Below, one piece after another: positions 23,374 to 31,334 of a stretch of 64,000 bases of DNA. Origin of the DNA: Nocardioides sp. LHD-245. Its GTDB lineage: Bacteria; Actinomycetota; Actinomycetes; Propionibacteriales; Nocardioidaceae. The position numbers were made by a program, and so were the translations under genes. Under the pieces are notes generated by a model. That model ran no database searches. It saw nothing but the letters and a program-made list of their open reading frames with translations, and was not told where the DNA came from. The DNA lies in contig NZ_JAVFWN010000005.1 in the NCBI RefSeq assembly GCF_030929495.1, forward strand, positions 275,837 to 339,836, in the 5' to 3' direction. How positions within the stretch are numbered: position 1 is the first letter of the stretch; each line of letters begins with the position of its first letter.

Positions 23374-24834
23374 TCAGCCCCGGACGACGGGACGCGCGAG
23401 ATACTGGCCGGTCGGCTCGCCGAGGATGGCGTCGTCGCCGAAGATCTGGTGGCCGCGCAGGAAGGTGTCGGTGACCTTCGCGGTCATGTCGAAGCCCTCG
23501 AACGGTGTGTACTCCTGCGCCGACTCGGAGCTCTCGGCTCGCACCGTCCACGGGCGGTTGTCGTCGACCAGCGCGATGTCCGCGTCGTACCCGACAGCGA
23601 GGGCACCCTTGGTGCGCAGACCGAAGCGCTCGGCGGGGTTCTTCGAGATCAGCTCGGCGATGCGGCCGAGCGGGACACCCCGCTTGGTGCCCTCGGTGAC
23701 CATGCCGGCCAGCAGATACTCCGCGCCGCCGAAGCCCGACTTGGCGACGAACACGTCGTCGCGGTCGTCGCCGAACTTCATCTCGTCCTTGCAGCAGGCG
23801 TGGTCCGAGACGACCCAGTCGATCTTGCCGTCGATGAGGTACTCCCAGAGCGCCTCGACGTCCTCGCGCGGACGGATCGGCGGGTTGACCTTCGCGCCCA
23901 GCCCGCTGGCGGTGTGGATGTCGGCGAGCAGATGTCCGACGGTGACCTCGCGGCGGAAGTTGATGTGCGGGAACGCCTGAGCCATCCGCAGTGCGGCGTC
24001 GACGGCCTTCCGGGAGGTCAGGTGCAGCAGGTTGATCGTCGGCAGGCCGGTCTCGTGCGCGAGGTACGACGCGATGCTGATGGCGAGCCCCTCCGAGTGC
24101 GGCGGGCGGCTGGCGTGATAGGCCTCCAGCCCCGTCAGCTCGCCGGCGTCCTCGACCAGCTTGGTGTACGCCGCCATGATCTCGGCGGTCTCGCAGTGCA
24201 GGGACAGCGAGATCTCGTCGGCGATGTCGGGGAACTGCTCGCGCGCCTTCTGAACGCCGCGCATGACGAACTCGAAGTGCGCATAGTCGTAGCGCTCGCC
24301 CTCGGGAATCATGAGGAAGGAGTTCTGGTCCGCCGAGCGGCCGTGCAGTCCGTGGCTGCCGTAGAACATGAAGACCTTGAACGACGTCACGCCGTGCTCG
24401 CCGACGAGGTCGGGGATCTCCTCGATGTGCCGGCTCATCATCGGCGCCAGGTGGAAGGCGTAGTCGACGTACGCCTCGCCCTCCGTGGTCGAGAGGACCT
24501 CGGGGAAGAAGTCGGCGTACTCGCCGCCCTTGTTGAGGTAGTACTGCCCGGTCCGCATGTAGGTGATGCCGGTCGTGACACCGCCCTGGGCGCAGGCACG
24601 GCTCTCGATCGCGGCGTCCGTGGCCAGGGGGTTGTAGATGCCCCAGTGCTGGTGGGCGTCGACCACGCCGGGGAAGGCCAGGCGGCCACCGCCGTCGACC
24701 ACACGGGTGTCGTCGGCCGGCGTGAGGTCCGGGCCGATCTCGACGATCCGGCCACCGGCGACGGCGATGTCGGCGACGACGGGCTCGGCTCGGTCGGGAG
24801 TGACGGCGCGGACGTTCTTGATCAGCAGATCCAT
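23374..24834 (-). CDS. Dihydroorotase/hydantoinase-family amidohydrolase
   Basis: Predicted 486-aa metal-dependent amidohydrolase. The metal motif is GVVDAHQHWG, the probable carboxylated Lys is in VTSFKVFMFYG, and downstream His/Asp ligands lie in SLHCETAE, LLHLTSRKA and WVVSDHACC. It is typical of cyclic amidases that open hydantoin, dihydropyrimidine, allantoin or related rings. The neighbours (cyclase, PrpD, CoA-transferase, lyase) are not the usual pyrimidine genes, so the substrate is probably another cyclic amide or enamide. The ATG start is well placed at LLIKNVRAVTPD, a standard N-terminal strand for the family. Confidence 0.92.
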   Translation of the reverse strand: MDLLIKNVRAVTPDRAEPVVADIAVAGGRIVEIGPDLTPADDTRVVDGGGRLAFPGVVDAHQHWGIYNPLATDAAIESRACAQGGVTTGITYMRTGQYYLNKGGEYADFFPEVLSTTEGEAYVDYAFHLAPMMSRHIEEIPDLVGEHGVTSFKVFMFYGSHGLHGRSADQNSFLMIPEGERYDYAHFEFVMRGVQKAREQFPDIADEISLSLHCETAEIMAAYTKLVEDAGELTGLEAYHASRPPHSEGLAISIASYLAHETGLPTINLLHLTSRKAVDAALRMAQAFPHINFRREVTVGHLLADIHTASGLGAKVNPPIRPREDVEALWEYLIDGKIDWVVSDHACCKDEMKFGDDRDDVFVAKSGFGGAEYLLAGMVTEGTKRGVPLGRIAELISKNPAERFGLRTKGALAVGYDADIALVDDNRPWTVRAESSESAQEYTPFEGFDMTAKVTDTFLRGHQIFGDDAILGEPTGQYLARPVVRG

Positions 24835-24877
24835 CGGGTGATCGCCTTCCTATCGTGGATGTTCGGCGTCGCCGCGC

Positions 24878-26326
24878 TCAGGCGCGGGGTGCCGGGGTGG
24901 GGACGAACAGGCTCATGAGGTCGTTCACCGAGGACAGCGAGCGCAGCTCGCGCAGGCGCGCCTCGATCTCGGCGACCACCGGGGCGGCGAGCTCGCCGGA
25001 GGCGTTCTCACGGAACTTCACCGCCAGCTCCTCGTCGCTGAGCGGACGTTGCGGGCCGCCGCGGTTGGCGAGGATCGCCACCTCCTCGGTGCGTCCTCCC
25101 GTGAGCTCGGCGACCACCTTGGCCGGGAACTGGTGGGGGAAGATGTCGTCACAGTCGGGATCGGTCACCACGTCGACCTTCGCCATCAGCGTCCGCCGCA
25201 GCGGGTCTGTCGCGAGCTCATCGGTGTAGTCGCCGAGCGCGACCCCGAGCCCACCCCCGCCGAGCAGGCCTGCCACGAGGGCGTACGGTCCGCTGAACTG
25301 GGCCTGGTAGCCCGTGTCCGGGGCTCGCTTGACCTCGATCGGCTGGCCGATCGTGCGCAGGGCCGCACCCGGGACGCCCAGCTGCAACCGGACGACGTCC
25401 GCGGGCCGCACGCCGCGCTCGCGCAGCTCGATGCCGGCATCCACCGCGGCGTGGGTGAAGTGGTTGGCCGGGTACGGCTTGAAGAAGATGTCCGGCACCG
25501 CCCAGCTCGTGCCGAGATCGGCGCTGACGGCGTCGTAGTCGATCCGCGAGCCGTGCAGCCAGGACTCGAAGAAGCCGAAGCGACCCTCGAGCACCGACGG
25601 CGGCCCGGTGAATCCGCGGCGCACCAGCTGCGCAGCGCTCACGCCCGACTCCGCCGCCCAGCCACAGTGCAGCCGCTTGACGGTGCCACCGGTGCGGTTG
25701 GCCTCGAGGATGCCGGAGGCGCGGGACGCCGCCAGTCCGAGGGCGTGCACGACGCCCTCCTCGTCCAGACCGAGCACCAGCGACGACGCGACGGCGGCGC
25801 CCATCGCACCGCAGATCGACGTCGCGTGCTGGCCGTGCTCGAAGAAGACGGAGTTGCCGAGCTTCTCGTCGTATCCGGCCATGCCGAGGCGTACGGCGAC
25901 CTCCAGCCCGACGGCCACGGCCCGGACGACCTCCTCGCCTGAGGCTCCTGCGTCCTCGGCAGCAGCCAGCGCTGCCGGGACCACGTTGGCGCTGGGATGG
26001 AGGACCGACGGCAGGTGGGTGTCGTCGTAGTCGAGGGAGTGGGCCAGGACGCCGTTGACGAAGGCGGCCGCCGGGGCGGGGAGCCGGCGGCCGACCCCGA
26101 CCGCCGTGGCGCGCTCGGCGCCGCCGGCGTCGACGGCGTGGCTGATCGCGGCCTCGCTGGTGGGCAGCGACCGCGCGGCGACGCACAGGCCGAGCACGTC
26201 GACGACACGCTGCACGACGCTGCGGGCGACGTCCTCTGGTACGCCGTCGCGGGCGGCGGTCGCGGCGAAGCGGCCCACCCGCTGTGCGAGGGTCCGCTCG
26301 GCGGAGCCCGTGCTCAGGTCACCCAC
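24878..26326 (-). CDS. MmgE/PrpD family protein
   Basis: Predicted 482-aa protein of the methylcitrate dehydratase/cis-aconitate decarboxylase fold. Hallmarks are DVLGLCVAA, FVNGVLAHSLDYDDTH, LHPSANVVPAALA, KRLHCGWAAESGV and FFKPYPANHFTH. Family reactions are dehydration, decarboxylation or epimerisation of polycarboxylic acids. The GTG start at 26326 (GDLSTGSAERTLAQRVG) overlaps the cyclase gene end by 8 bp; no ATG fits better. It is part of the CoA-transferase transcription unit. Confidence 0.92.
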   Translation of the reverse strand: MGDLSTGSAERTLAQRVGRFAATAARDGVPEDVARSVVQRVVDVLGLCVAARSLPTSEAAISHAVDAGGAERATAVGVGRRLPAPAAAFVNGVLAHSLDYDDTHLPSVLHPSANVVPAALAAAEDAGASGEEVVRAVAVGLEVAVRLGMAGYDEKLGNSVFFEHGQHATSICGAMGAAVASSLVLGLDEEGVVHALGLAASRASGILEANRTGGTVKRLHCGWAAESGVSAAQLVRRGFTGPPSVLEGRFGFFESWLHGSRIDYDAVSADLGTSWAVPDIFFKPYPANHFTHAAVDAGIELRERGVRPADVVRLQLGVPGAALRTIGQPIEVKRAPDTGYQAQFSGPYALVAGLLGGGGLGVALGDYTDELATDPLRRTLMAKVDVVTDPDCDDIFPHQFPAKVVAELTGGRTEEVAILANRGGPQRPLSDEELAVKFRENASGELAAPVVAEIEARLRELRSLSSVNDLMSLFVPTPAPRA

Positions 26327-27161
26327 GGGAGACCACCGCCAGCGGGCGCACGGGCGAGCCGGTGGCGCCGTACAGCGCCAGCGGGGAGAGGACGAAGAGG
26401 AACTCGTGGTGACCGGCCGCGGCCAGCGCCTCGAGGTCCATCGCCTCGACGATGTAGACGCCGTTCTCGACCAGGAGGACCCGATGCGCGGGCAGCACAG
26501 CATGGCCGGCACCCGGCGCAAGCCGTTCGAAGGCGATGGTGTCGGCGCCGGCCGCGCGGACGTCGTGCTCGGCGATCCAGCGCGCCCCGTCCTCCCCGAC
26601 CCCGGGGACACCCGACTCGCCGCCGACGTACGGGGCGCCCTCGGTGAACAGCCGACCCCAGCCGCTGCGGATGAGGACGACGTCCCCCTCCGCGGGGCGG
26701 GTGCCCTGCTTCTCCACGGTGGCCTCGAGGTCGGCCCGGGTGATCTCGTAGCCGGCCTCGCATCCGTGCGGGATGCCGAGGGCGGCGGGGACGTCGAGCA
26801 GCACGCCCCGGCAGACCATCGGGGCGATCGTGTGCGCGCCGAGCTCGGCGTAGCGGCCGCCCATGAGGGCGTCGTCCACCCGGAGGTCGCCGTACAGCCT
26901 GCCCTCGTGGGACACGTGGGCGAGGGCGTCGATGTGGGTGCCGACGTGGGTGCCCATGCTGATCATGTCGTTGGCGGCCGAGCCGCCGTCGCTGCGCACC
27001 ACGTCACCGTGGCGGCGGGGCAGGGCGTGCCAGTACGCCGGGTGGTTCGGCGACTGCGGCATGCCGACCGAGTACTGCCGGCCGAGGTCGAAGACCTCGA
27101 CCCCGTCGCTCAGGGCCGCCAGCAGCGGCGCGGGGGCACGGGATGGACTCGCGGTCGTCAC
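26319..27161 (-). CDS. Cyclase family protein (KynB-like metal hydrolase)
   Basis: Predicted 280-aa member of the putative cyclase superfamily (arylformamidase/isatin hydrolase-like). The metal-binding motif HVGTHIDALAHV is intact, with a further IRSGWG and LENGVYIVEAMDLEAL. These enzymes hydrolyse amide or lactam/N-formyl bonds using Mn or Zn. It lies 61 bp after the CoA-transferase gene. Together with the amidohydrolase it suggests stepwise hydrolysis of an N-containing ring; this is inference. Confidence 0.9.
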   Translation of the reverse strand: MTTASPSRAPAPLLAALSDGVEVFDLGRQYSVGMPQSPNHPAYWHALPRRHGDVVRSDGGSAANDMISMGTHVGTHIDALAHVSHEGRLYGDLRVDDALMGGRYAELGAHTIAPMVCRGVLLDVPAALGIPHGCEAGYEITRADLEATVEKQGTRPAEGDVVLIRSGWGRLFTEGAPYVGGESGVPGVGEDGARWIAEHDVRAAGADTIAFERLAPGAGHAVLPAHRVLLVENGVYIVEAMDLEALAAAGHHEFLFVLSPLALYGATGSPVRPLAVVSRG

Positions 27162-27222
27162 GTGGTGTTGTCCTTCGTCTTCTCGTGGAGTGGGTCGCGG
27201 GTGTGCGGCGGCGGGGTGGCGG

Positions 27223-28422
27223 TCAGCTGACGACGCTGCGTCGGCGCAGGTCGGCGACGTGGTCGGGGCCCAGCCCCAGCTCGCCGATGAGGACCGCGTC
27301 GGTGTCGGCGCCGATCGGGCGGCCGGTGAACCGGATCGCTCCCGGTGTCTCCGACATCCGCCACATCACGTCGTGCATGAGCACGTCGCCCAGGTCCTCG
27401 TCGGGCACCGTGTGGAGCATGCCGGTGCAACGCACGTGCTCGTCCTCGGCGAGGTCGCGAGCGTCGTACACGGGCGCGACAGCGGCGCCGGCGGCGGTGA
27501 ACTCCGCGACCACCTCGTCCCGGGTCCGCTTCTCGATCCACTCGCCGACGTACCCGTCGAGCAGATCGGCGTGCTGGGCACGGGTGTGGCCCGAGGCGAA
27601 CCACGGCTCGGAGATGAGCTCAGGATGTCCCACGAGCTCCAGGACGCGCTCGGCGATCCGCTGGGCGCTGGTGGAGATCGCGACCCAGGAGCCGTCGGCG
27701 GTCCGGTAGGTGTTGCGCGGCGCATTGTTGGTCGACCGGTTGCCGTACCGCTGGCCGATCGTGCCGTTCTGCTGGAAGTACGTCGCCCCCGGGCCTACCG
27801 CAGTCATGATCGGAAGCAGCAGGTTGGCATCGATGTCCTGACCGCGGCCGCCGTTGCGCTCGCGGGCCAGCAGTGCCATCGAGACCGCGGAGGAGCCGGC
27901 GATGCCGCAGATGCTGTCGGCCAGACCGAACGCGGGAAGGGTCGGCGGACCGTCGGGCTGCCCGGTGAGGTGGGCGAAGCCGCTCATCGCCTCGGCGAGC
28001 GTGCCGAAGCCGGCGCGCGAGGCGTAGGGCCCGGTCTGGCCGAAGCCGGTGATCCGCAGGATCACGAGACCGGGGTTCTCCTCACGCAGCACCTCCGGTG
28101 CGAGCCCCCAGCGCTCGAGCGTGCCCGGGCGGAAGTTCTCGACGATGACGTCGGCCGTCTTCGCCAGCGCCCGGAACGCCGCAGCGCCGTCGGGATCGGA
28201 CAGGCTGAGTCCAATCGTGCGCTTGTTGCGCGAGATCTCCTTCCACCACAGCGCGATCCCATCCTTCGACTCACCGTGGCCGCGCATGCTGTCGCCGGCC
28301 GTCGGGTGCTCGACCTTGATCACCTCTGCGCCGAAGTCGCCGAGGATCTGGCAGCACAGTGGGCCGGCCAGGATCGTCGACGCGTCGATCACGCGCATCC
28401 CGGTCAGGGGTCCGTGCTGCAT
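27223..28422 (-). CDS. CaiB/BaiF family CoA-transferase
   Basis: Predicted 399-aa class III CoA-transferase. It has LTGMRVIDASTILAGPLCCQILGDFGAEVIKVEHP, NKRTIGLSL, VENFRPGTLERWGL, FGQTGPYASRAGFG, and the region with the catalytic Asp in GQDIDANLL. It moves CoA between carboxylic acids, activating the pathway acid for cleavage by the lyase. The ATG at 28422 is 44 bp from the operator-like element at 28466-28490. It heads a five-gene unit running to 22508. Confidence 0.94.
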   Translation of the reverse strand: MQHGPLTGMRVIDASTILAGPLCCQILGDFGAEVIKVEHPTAGDSMRGHGESKDGIALWWKEISRNKRTIGLSLSDPDGAAAFRALAKTADVIVENFRPGTLERWGLAPEVLREENPGLVILRITGFGQTGPYASRAGFGTLAEAMSGFAHLTGQPDGPPTLPAFGLADSICGIAGSSAVSMALLARERNGGRGQDIDANLLLPIMTAVGPGATYFQQNGTIGQRYGNRSTNNAPRNTYRTADGSWVAISTSAQRIAERVLELVGHPELISEPWFASGHTRAQHADLLDGYVGEWIEKRTRDEVVAEFTAAGAAVAPVYDARDLAEDEHVRCTGMLHTVPDEDLGDVLMHDVMWRMSETPGAIRFTGRPIGADTDAVLIGELGLGPDHVADLRRRSVVS

Positions 28423-28465
28423 CGGGTCTCTCCTTCTCCGGCGAGTTCGCTCGCCGCTCGCAGTT

Positions 28466-28490
28466 GTTCCGCTGAGGCGAACAGCGTTCC
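28466..28490. promoter_or_regulatory. Operator-like element, copy 1
   Basis: 25-bp element beginning GTTCCGCTGAGGCGAAC and ending CAGCGTTCC. It is built from GTTCCGC half-sites in direct and inverted order, as in IclR-type operators. It shares 20 of 25 bases with the copy at 39084-39108. It lies 44 bp upstream of the CoA-transferase start and just past the end of the hydrolase gene unit. Confidence 0.65.
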
Positions 28491-28531
28491 GCTAGTGGGA
28501 TGATGAGGGTACGTCGGCGCGCTCGGCGCCG

Positions 28532-29374
28532 TCAACGACTCGCCCCGCGTGTGGCGAAGACCTCGCTCAGCAACCGGGCGAAGCCGGCGGGGTCCTGCTC
28601 GGCGACGAAGTCGGTCGCCTCGGACAGCACGTGCTCGTCGGCCCAGGTGATCCGGGCGCGGGCACGCTCGTGCATGAAGCCGATGCGATCTCGACCACCG
28701 GCGATGAGCGTGGTGCGGATGCCGCCCTCCTCGATGCGGCGCAGTGCCGTGTCGAGGTCGAAGCGCCACATCGCGCGGTACGCCGTGGCGAAGTCCGGGC
28801 CCGCGGCCAGATAGTCGGCGACGAAGGACGTCACCAGGGCGGGCGGCGCCCAGGGATACTCCGCCCGCAGTCGCCGCCAGATCCAGCCCAGGTGGGACCC
28901 CTCGTCGTCGGGGACATAGGGCGGCGCGAAGTCGCGCAGCCGCGACGCGGCCTCCTGCGGGGTGTACAGGGGAACGCCGTGCAGCACCAGGTGCTGGACC
29001 CGCTGCGGTCGCGACGCCGCCATCTGCGCGGCGAGGACCGCGCCGGTCGCGCGGCCGAGGAGACGTACGGCGCCCGGTGCGAGCTCGTCGACGGCCCCCC
29101 ACAGTGTGGCCGCCAGGTCCTCGACCGAGGTCTCGACGGCCAGGCGGGGAGAGTCCCCGTAGCCGGGGGTGTCGGGCGCCAGCGCCGAGGTCCACGACGC
29201 CAGCTCGGCGAGCAGCGGCTCGAACCGTCGCGAGGACAACGGCGACTGGTGCACCAGGACCAACGGTGGTTGCTGAGCCTTCTCGCAGCTCGCCGCCACG
29301 GCCCGCACGTGCACCGTACTGCCCCCCGCCCGCACCACGTGGCGCCCGACGAGGGGACCGTCCGCACCGCTCAT
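28532..29374 (-). CDS. Alpha/beta-hydrolase fold protein lacking the usual Ser nucleophile
   Basis: Predicted 280-aa alpha/beta-hydrolase. The oxyanion-hole region reads LVLVHQSPLSSRRF, the nucleophile elbow reads LLGRATGAVLAA, and the acid region is LIAGGRDRIGF. The elbow GxSxG is GRATG here, so Ala occupies the Ser position. The protein may be non-hydrolytic or use another residue, as cofactor-independent oxygenases and decarboxylases of this fold do. Its ATG overlaps the maleate isomerase stop (ATGA). It is the last gene of the transporter-led unit. Confidence 0.85.
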   Translation of the reverse strand: MSGADGPLVGRHVVRAGGSTVHVRAVAASCEKAQQPPLVLVHQSPLSSRRFEPLLAELASWTSALAPDTPGYGDSPRLAVETSVEDLAATLWGAVDELAPGAVRLLGRATGAVLAAQMAASRPQRVQHLVLHGVPLYTPQEAASRLRDFAPPYVPDDEGSHLGWIWRRLRAEYPWAPPALVTSFVADYLAAGPDFATAYRAMWRFDLDTALRRIEEGGIRTTLIAGGRDRIGFMHERARARITWADEHVLSEATDFVAEQDPAGFARLLSEVFATRGASR

Positions 29375-30126
29375 GACCCGAGCCGGGTGCGGAGATCGTC
29401 GCCGGGCATACCCATCAGCCGTACGTCTGGTCCGCCCTCGGCGACACCGGCCAGGCGCAGGCCTGCCCAGAGCGTGGCGAGATTGCTGGAGACGACGGGC
29501 AAGCCGATGTCCCGCTCGAGCGCGGCCAGGCGGTCGAGCGTGCGCCAGTTCGTGCAGCTGATCATGACCGCCTCGGCCGCCGAGAGGTCGACCTGGCGAA
29601 CCAGCTCCTCGGCCGCGGACACCGGCAGGCGACCCTTGTCCAGGTTGCTCAGCAGTCCGAGGTCGGCCCGGCCGACCACCTCGATGCCGTTCTGCTCGAG
29701 GTAGTCGACCGCGCCCCCGGCCACCGGCGCGATGTAGGGCGTGACCACCGCCAGGCGGCGCACCCCGAGGGCGCGCAGCGCGGAGACCATCGCCGTCGAC
29801 GTCGTGTACGACGGCACGCCGCTCGCCACGCACAGCGCGGCGCAGGTGTCGGCATCCACGTCGCGTCCTTCGAGGAAGCTGCCGGACGTGCAGGCGTAGC
29901 CCACCGCGGCCGGGCCCAGCGAACCCAGCTCGGCCGCGGCCGCCGGGAGCCGGTCACGCATCGCCACGATGCTCGCGACCTTCTCGGCCTCGGTGGCGAC
30001 CTCCGCGACCGGGACGCGGGTGGCGTAGAACGCCACACCCTCCGGTGCGTGGCTGGTGAGCTCGGGCTCGACGACAGAGTTCGTCGAGGGGACGATCAGA
30101 CCGATGCGTGCCCTGCTCCCGTACAT
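29371..30126 (-). CDS. Maleate cis-trans isomerase (Asp/Glu racemase superfamily)
   Basis: Predicted 251-aa enzyme. The N-terminus RIGLIVPSTNSVVEPEL, the first catalytic Cys in YACTSGSFLEG and the second in MISCTNWRTLDRLA match maleate or methylmaleate isomerases, which convert the cis diacid to fumarate or mesaconate without cofactor. Arylmalonate decarboxylase is a related alternative, but two Cys residues favour an isomerase. In nicotinate-type pathways maleate isomerase works on the terminal diacid; the amidohydrolases nearby would fit that kind of role. Confidence 0.88.
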   Translation of the reverse strand: MYGSRARIGLIVPSTNSVVEPELTSHAPEGVAFYATRVPVAEVATEAEKVASIVAMRDRLPAAAAELGSLGPAAVGYACTSGSFLEGRDVDADTCAALCVASGVPSYTTSTAMVSALRALGVRRLAVVTPYIAPVAGGAVDYLEQNGIEVVGRADLGLLSNLDKGRLPVSAAEELVRQVDLSAAEAVMISCTNWRTLDRLAALERDIGLPVVSSNLATLWAGLRLAGVAEGGPDVRLMGMPGDDLRTRLGS

Positions 30127-30134
30127 GCCTCAGC

Positions 30135-30866
30135 TCACCCGGCCTCGACCGTGAGCGGCACGCGGTAGCCGTCGACCATCTCCGCCATCAGCTGCTCGAG
30201 CCGGTAGGTATGGGTGATCTCCCGGTCCAGCACGGGGTCGTACAGACGGAACGACCACTCCTGGCCGTAGTCGAGCCTCCCGTCGAGCGCGACGATCGTG
30301 CCGGCGTACAGCACGAAGTCGGCCTCGGGCGGGTTGGCGCGCTCCCGCAGGACCCTCAGCAGGTCCTCCGGCGACAGGAAGGTCCCCGTCGGGGTCTGCT
30401 GGTAGAGCCGGCCGTCGACCCACGACTCGAGGATGCACTGGTCCCAGTGGTCGGCGATCTCCGAGAGCCGCCACAGCCGGGGCGCCAGGATGTTCGGGCA
30501 GGTCTGCTTGCTGTAGACGATGCTGACCCGCTCGAGGTCTCGGTCGGTGTGGTCGGATCCGACGCCCACCAGGACCTCGTCGCCGGTCACGACCAGGACG
30601 ATCTCCACCTCACCCGAGGTGCGGGTGCCGTGGACCTCGATGCTGCTCCCGGTCGTCAGTGCCTGCGGGGTGATCGGGTAGATCCGCGGGGCCGGGATGT
30701 CGAAGGCGATCTTGACGCCCGCGTCCGCGACCTCCTTCTGGTGGTGGACCGCGACCTGGGCATCACGCGTCGCGGACCCCATGTTGTACATGCGGTCCAC
30801 CGGGAACCGCCGTGGCGTCGCGGTCCCGTCGGTCGACAGGACCTCGGCGTCGAACGAGAAGGGCAT
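30135..30866 (-). CDS. DUF2848 family protein
   Basis: Predicted 243-aa protein. The stretch VLVGVGSDHTDRDLER followed by SKQTCPNILAPRLWRL and the ending WSFRLYDPVLDREITHTY are typical of DUF2848, a family resembling the fumarylacetoacetate-hydrolase fold. By that similarity it may be a metal-dependent C-C or C-N hydrolase; this is inference. Start and stop overlap the CMD gene by one base. No characterised homologue comes to mind. Confidence 0.85.
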   Translation of the reverse strand: MPFSFDAEVLSTDGTATPRRFPVDRMYNMGSATRDAQVAVHHQKEVADAGVKIAFDIPAPRIYPITPQALTTGSSIEVHGTRTSGEVEIVLVVTGDEVLVGVGSDHTDRDLERVSIVYSKQTCPNILAPRLWRLSEIADHWDQCILESWVDGRLYQQTPTGTFLSPEDLLRVLRERANPPEADFVLYAGTIVALDGRLDYGQEWSFRLYDPVLDREITHTYRLEQLMAEMVDGYRVPLTVEAG

Positions 30867-31321
30867 CAGGCGTCTGCCTCAGCAGCCGTCGCGGGCTCCT
30901 CGTCGCTGCCCTGCTCGACCCAGCCCTTGCCCTGCAGCATCTCGGCGAAGGCGATGGTGGCCGCCTCCACGGTGGGCATGCCGCCGGGGAGCCCCGAGAG
31001 CAGGATCGCCTCGAGGACCTCCTGCTCGCTGGCGCCGTACTTCATCGCGTTCCGCGACGCCCACTCCACGCCCTCACGGTCGCCCTTGACCGCAGTCGTG
31101 ATGCCGACGAGCACCAGGAAGCGGGTCTTCAGGTCGAGATGGCGCGGCTCGGGGCCGAAGATCAGGTTGCCGGCCAGCGCGTTGTAGGCGCGCAGGATCT
31201 CCGGGTCGACGGAGGCCATGACCTCGTGCACGGGAAGCGTGAAGCCGCGCCGGGCGCGCACCTCGTCGAGCGCTTCCTTGCCGGACGTGTCGTACTTCCA
31301 CTCGTAGGTCACCTTGGACAT
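30866..31321 (-). CDS. Carboxymuconolactone decarboxylase-like protein
   Basis: Predicted 151-aa CMD/AhpD-like helical protein. It contains LKTRFLVLVGITTAVKGDREGVEWASRNAMKYGASEQEVLEAILL, the core of the CMD domain. There is no CxxC motif, so it is not an AhpD-type peroxidase. It may be a decarboxylase or an accessory of the adjacent flavin oxidoreductase. ATG at 31321, 14 bp after the oxidoreductase stop. Confidence 0.87.
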   Translation of the reverse strand: MSKVTYEWKYDTSGKEALDEVRARRGFTLPVHEVMASVDPEILRAYNALAGNLIFGPEPRHLDLKTRFLVLVGITTAVKGDREGVEWASRNAMKYGASEQEVLEAILLSGLPGGMPTVEAATIAFAEMLQGKGWVEQGSDEEPATAAEADA

Positions 31322-31334
31322 GCGTCTTCTCTCC

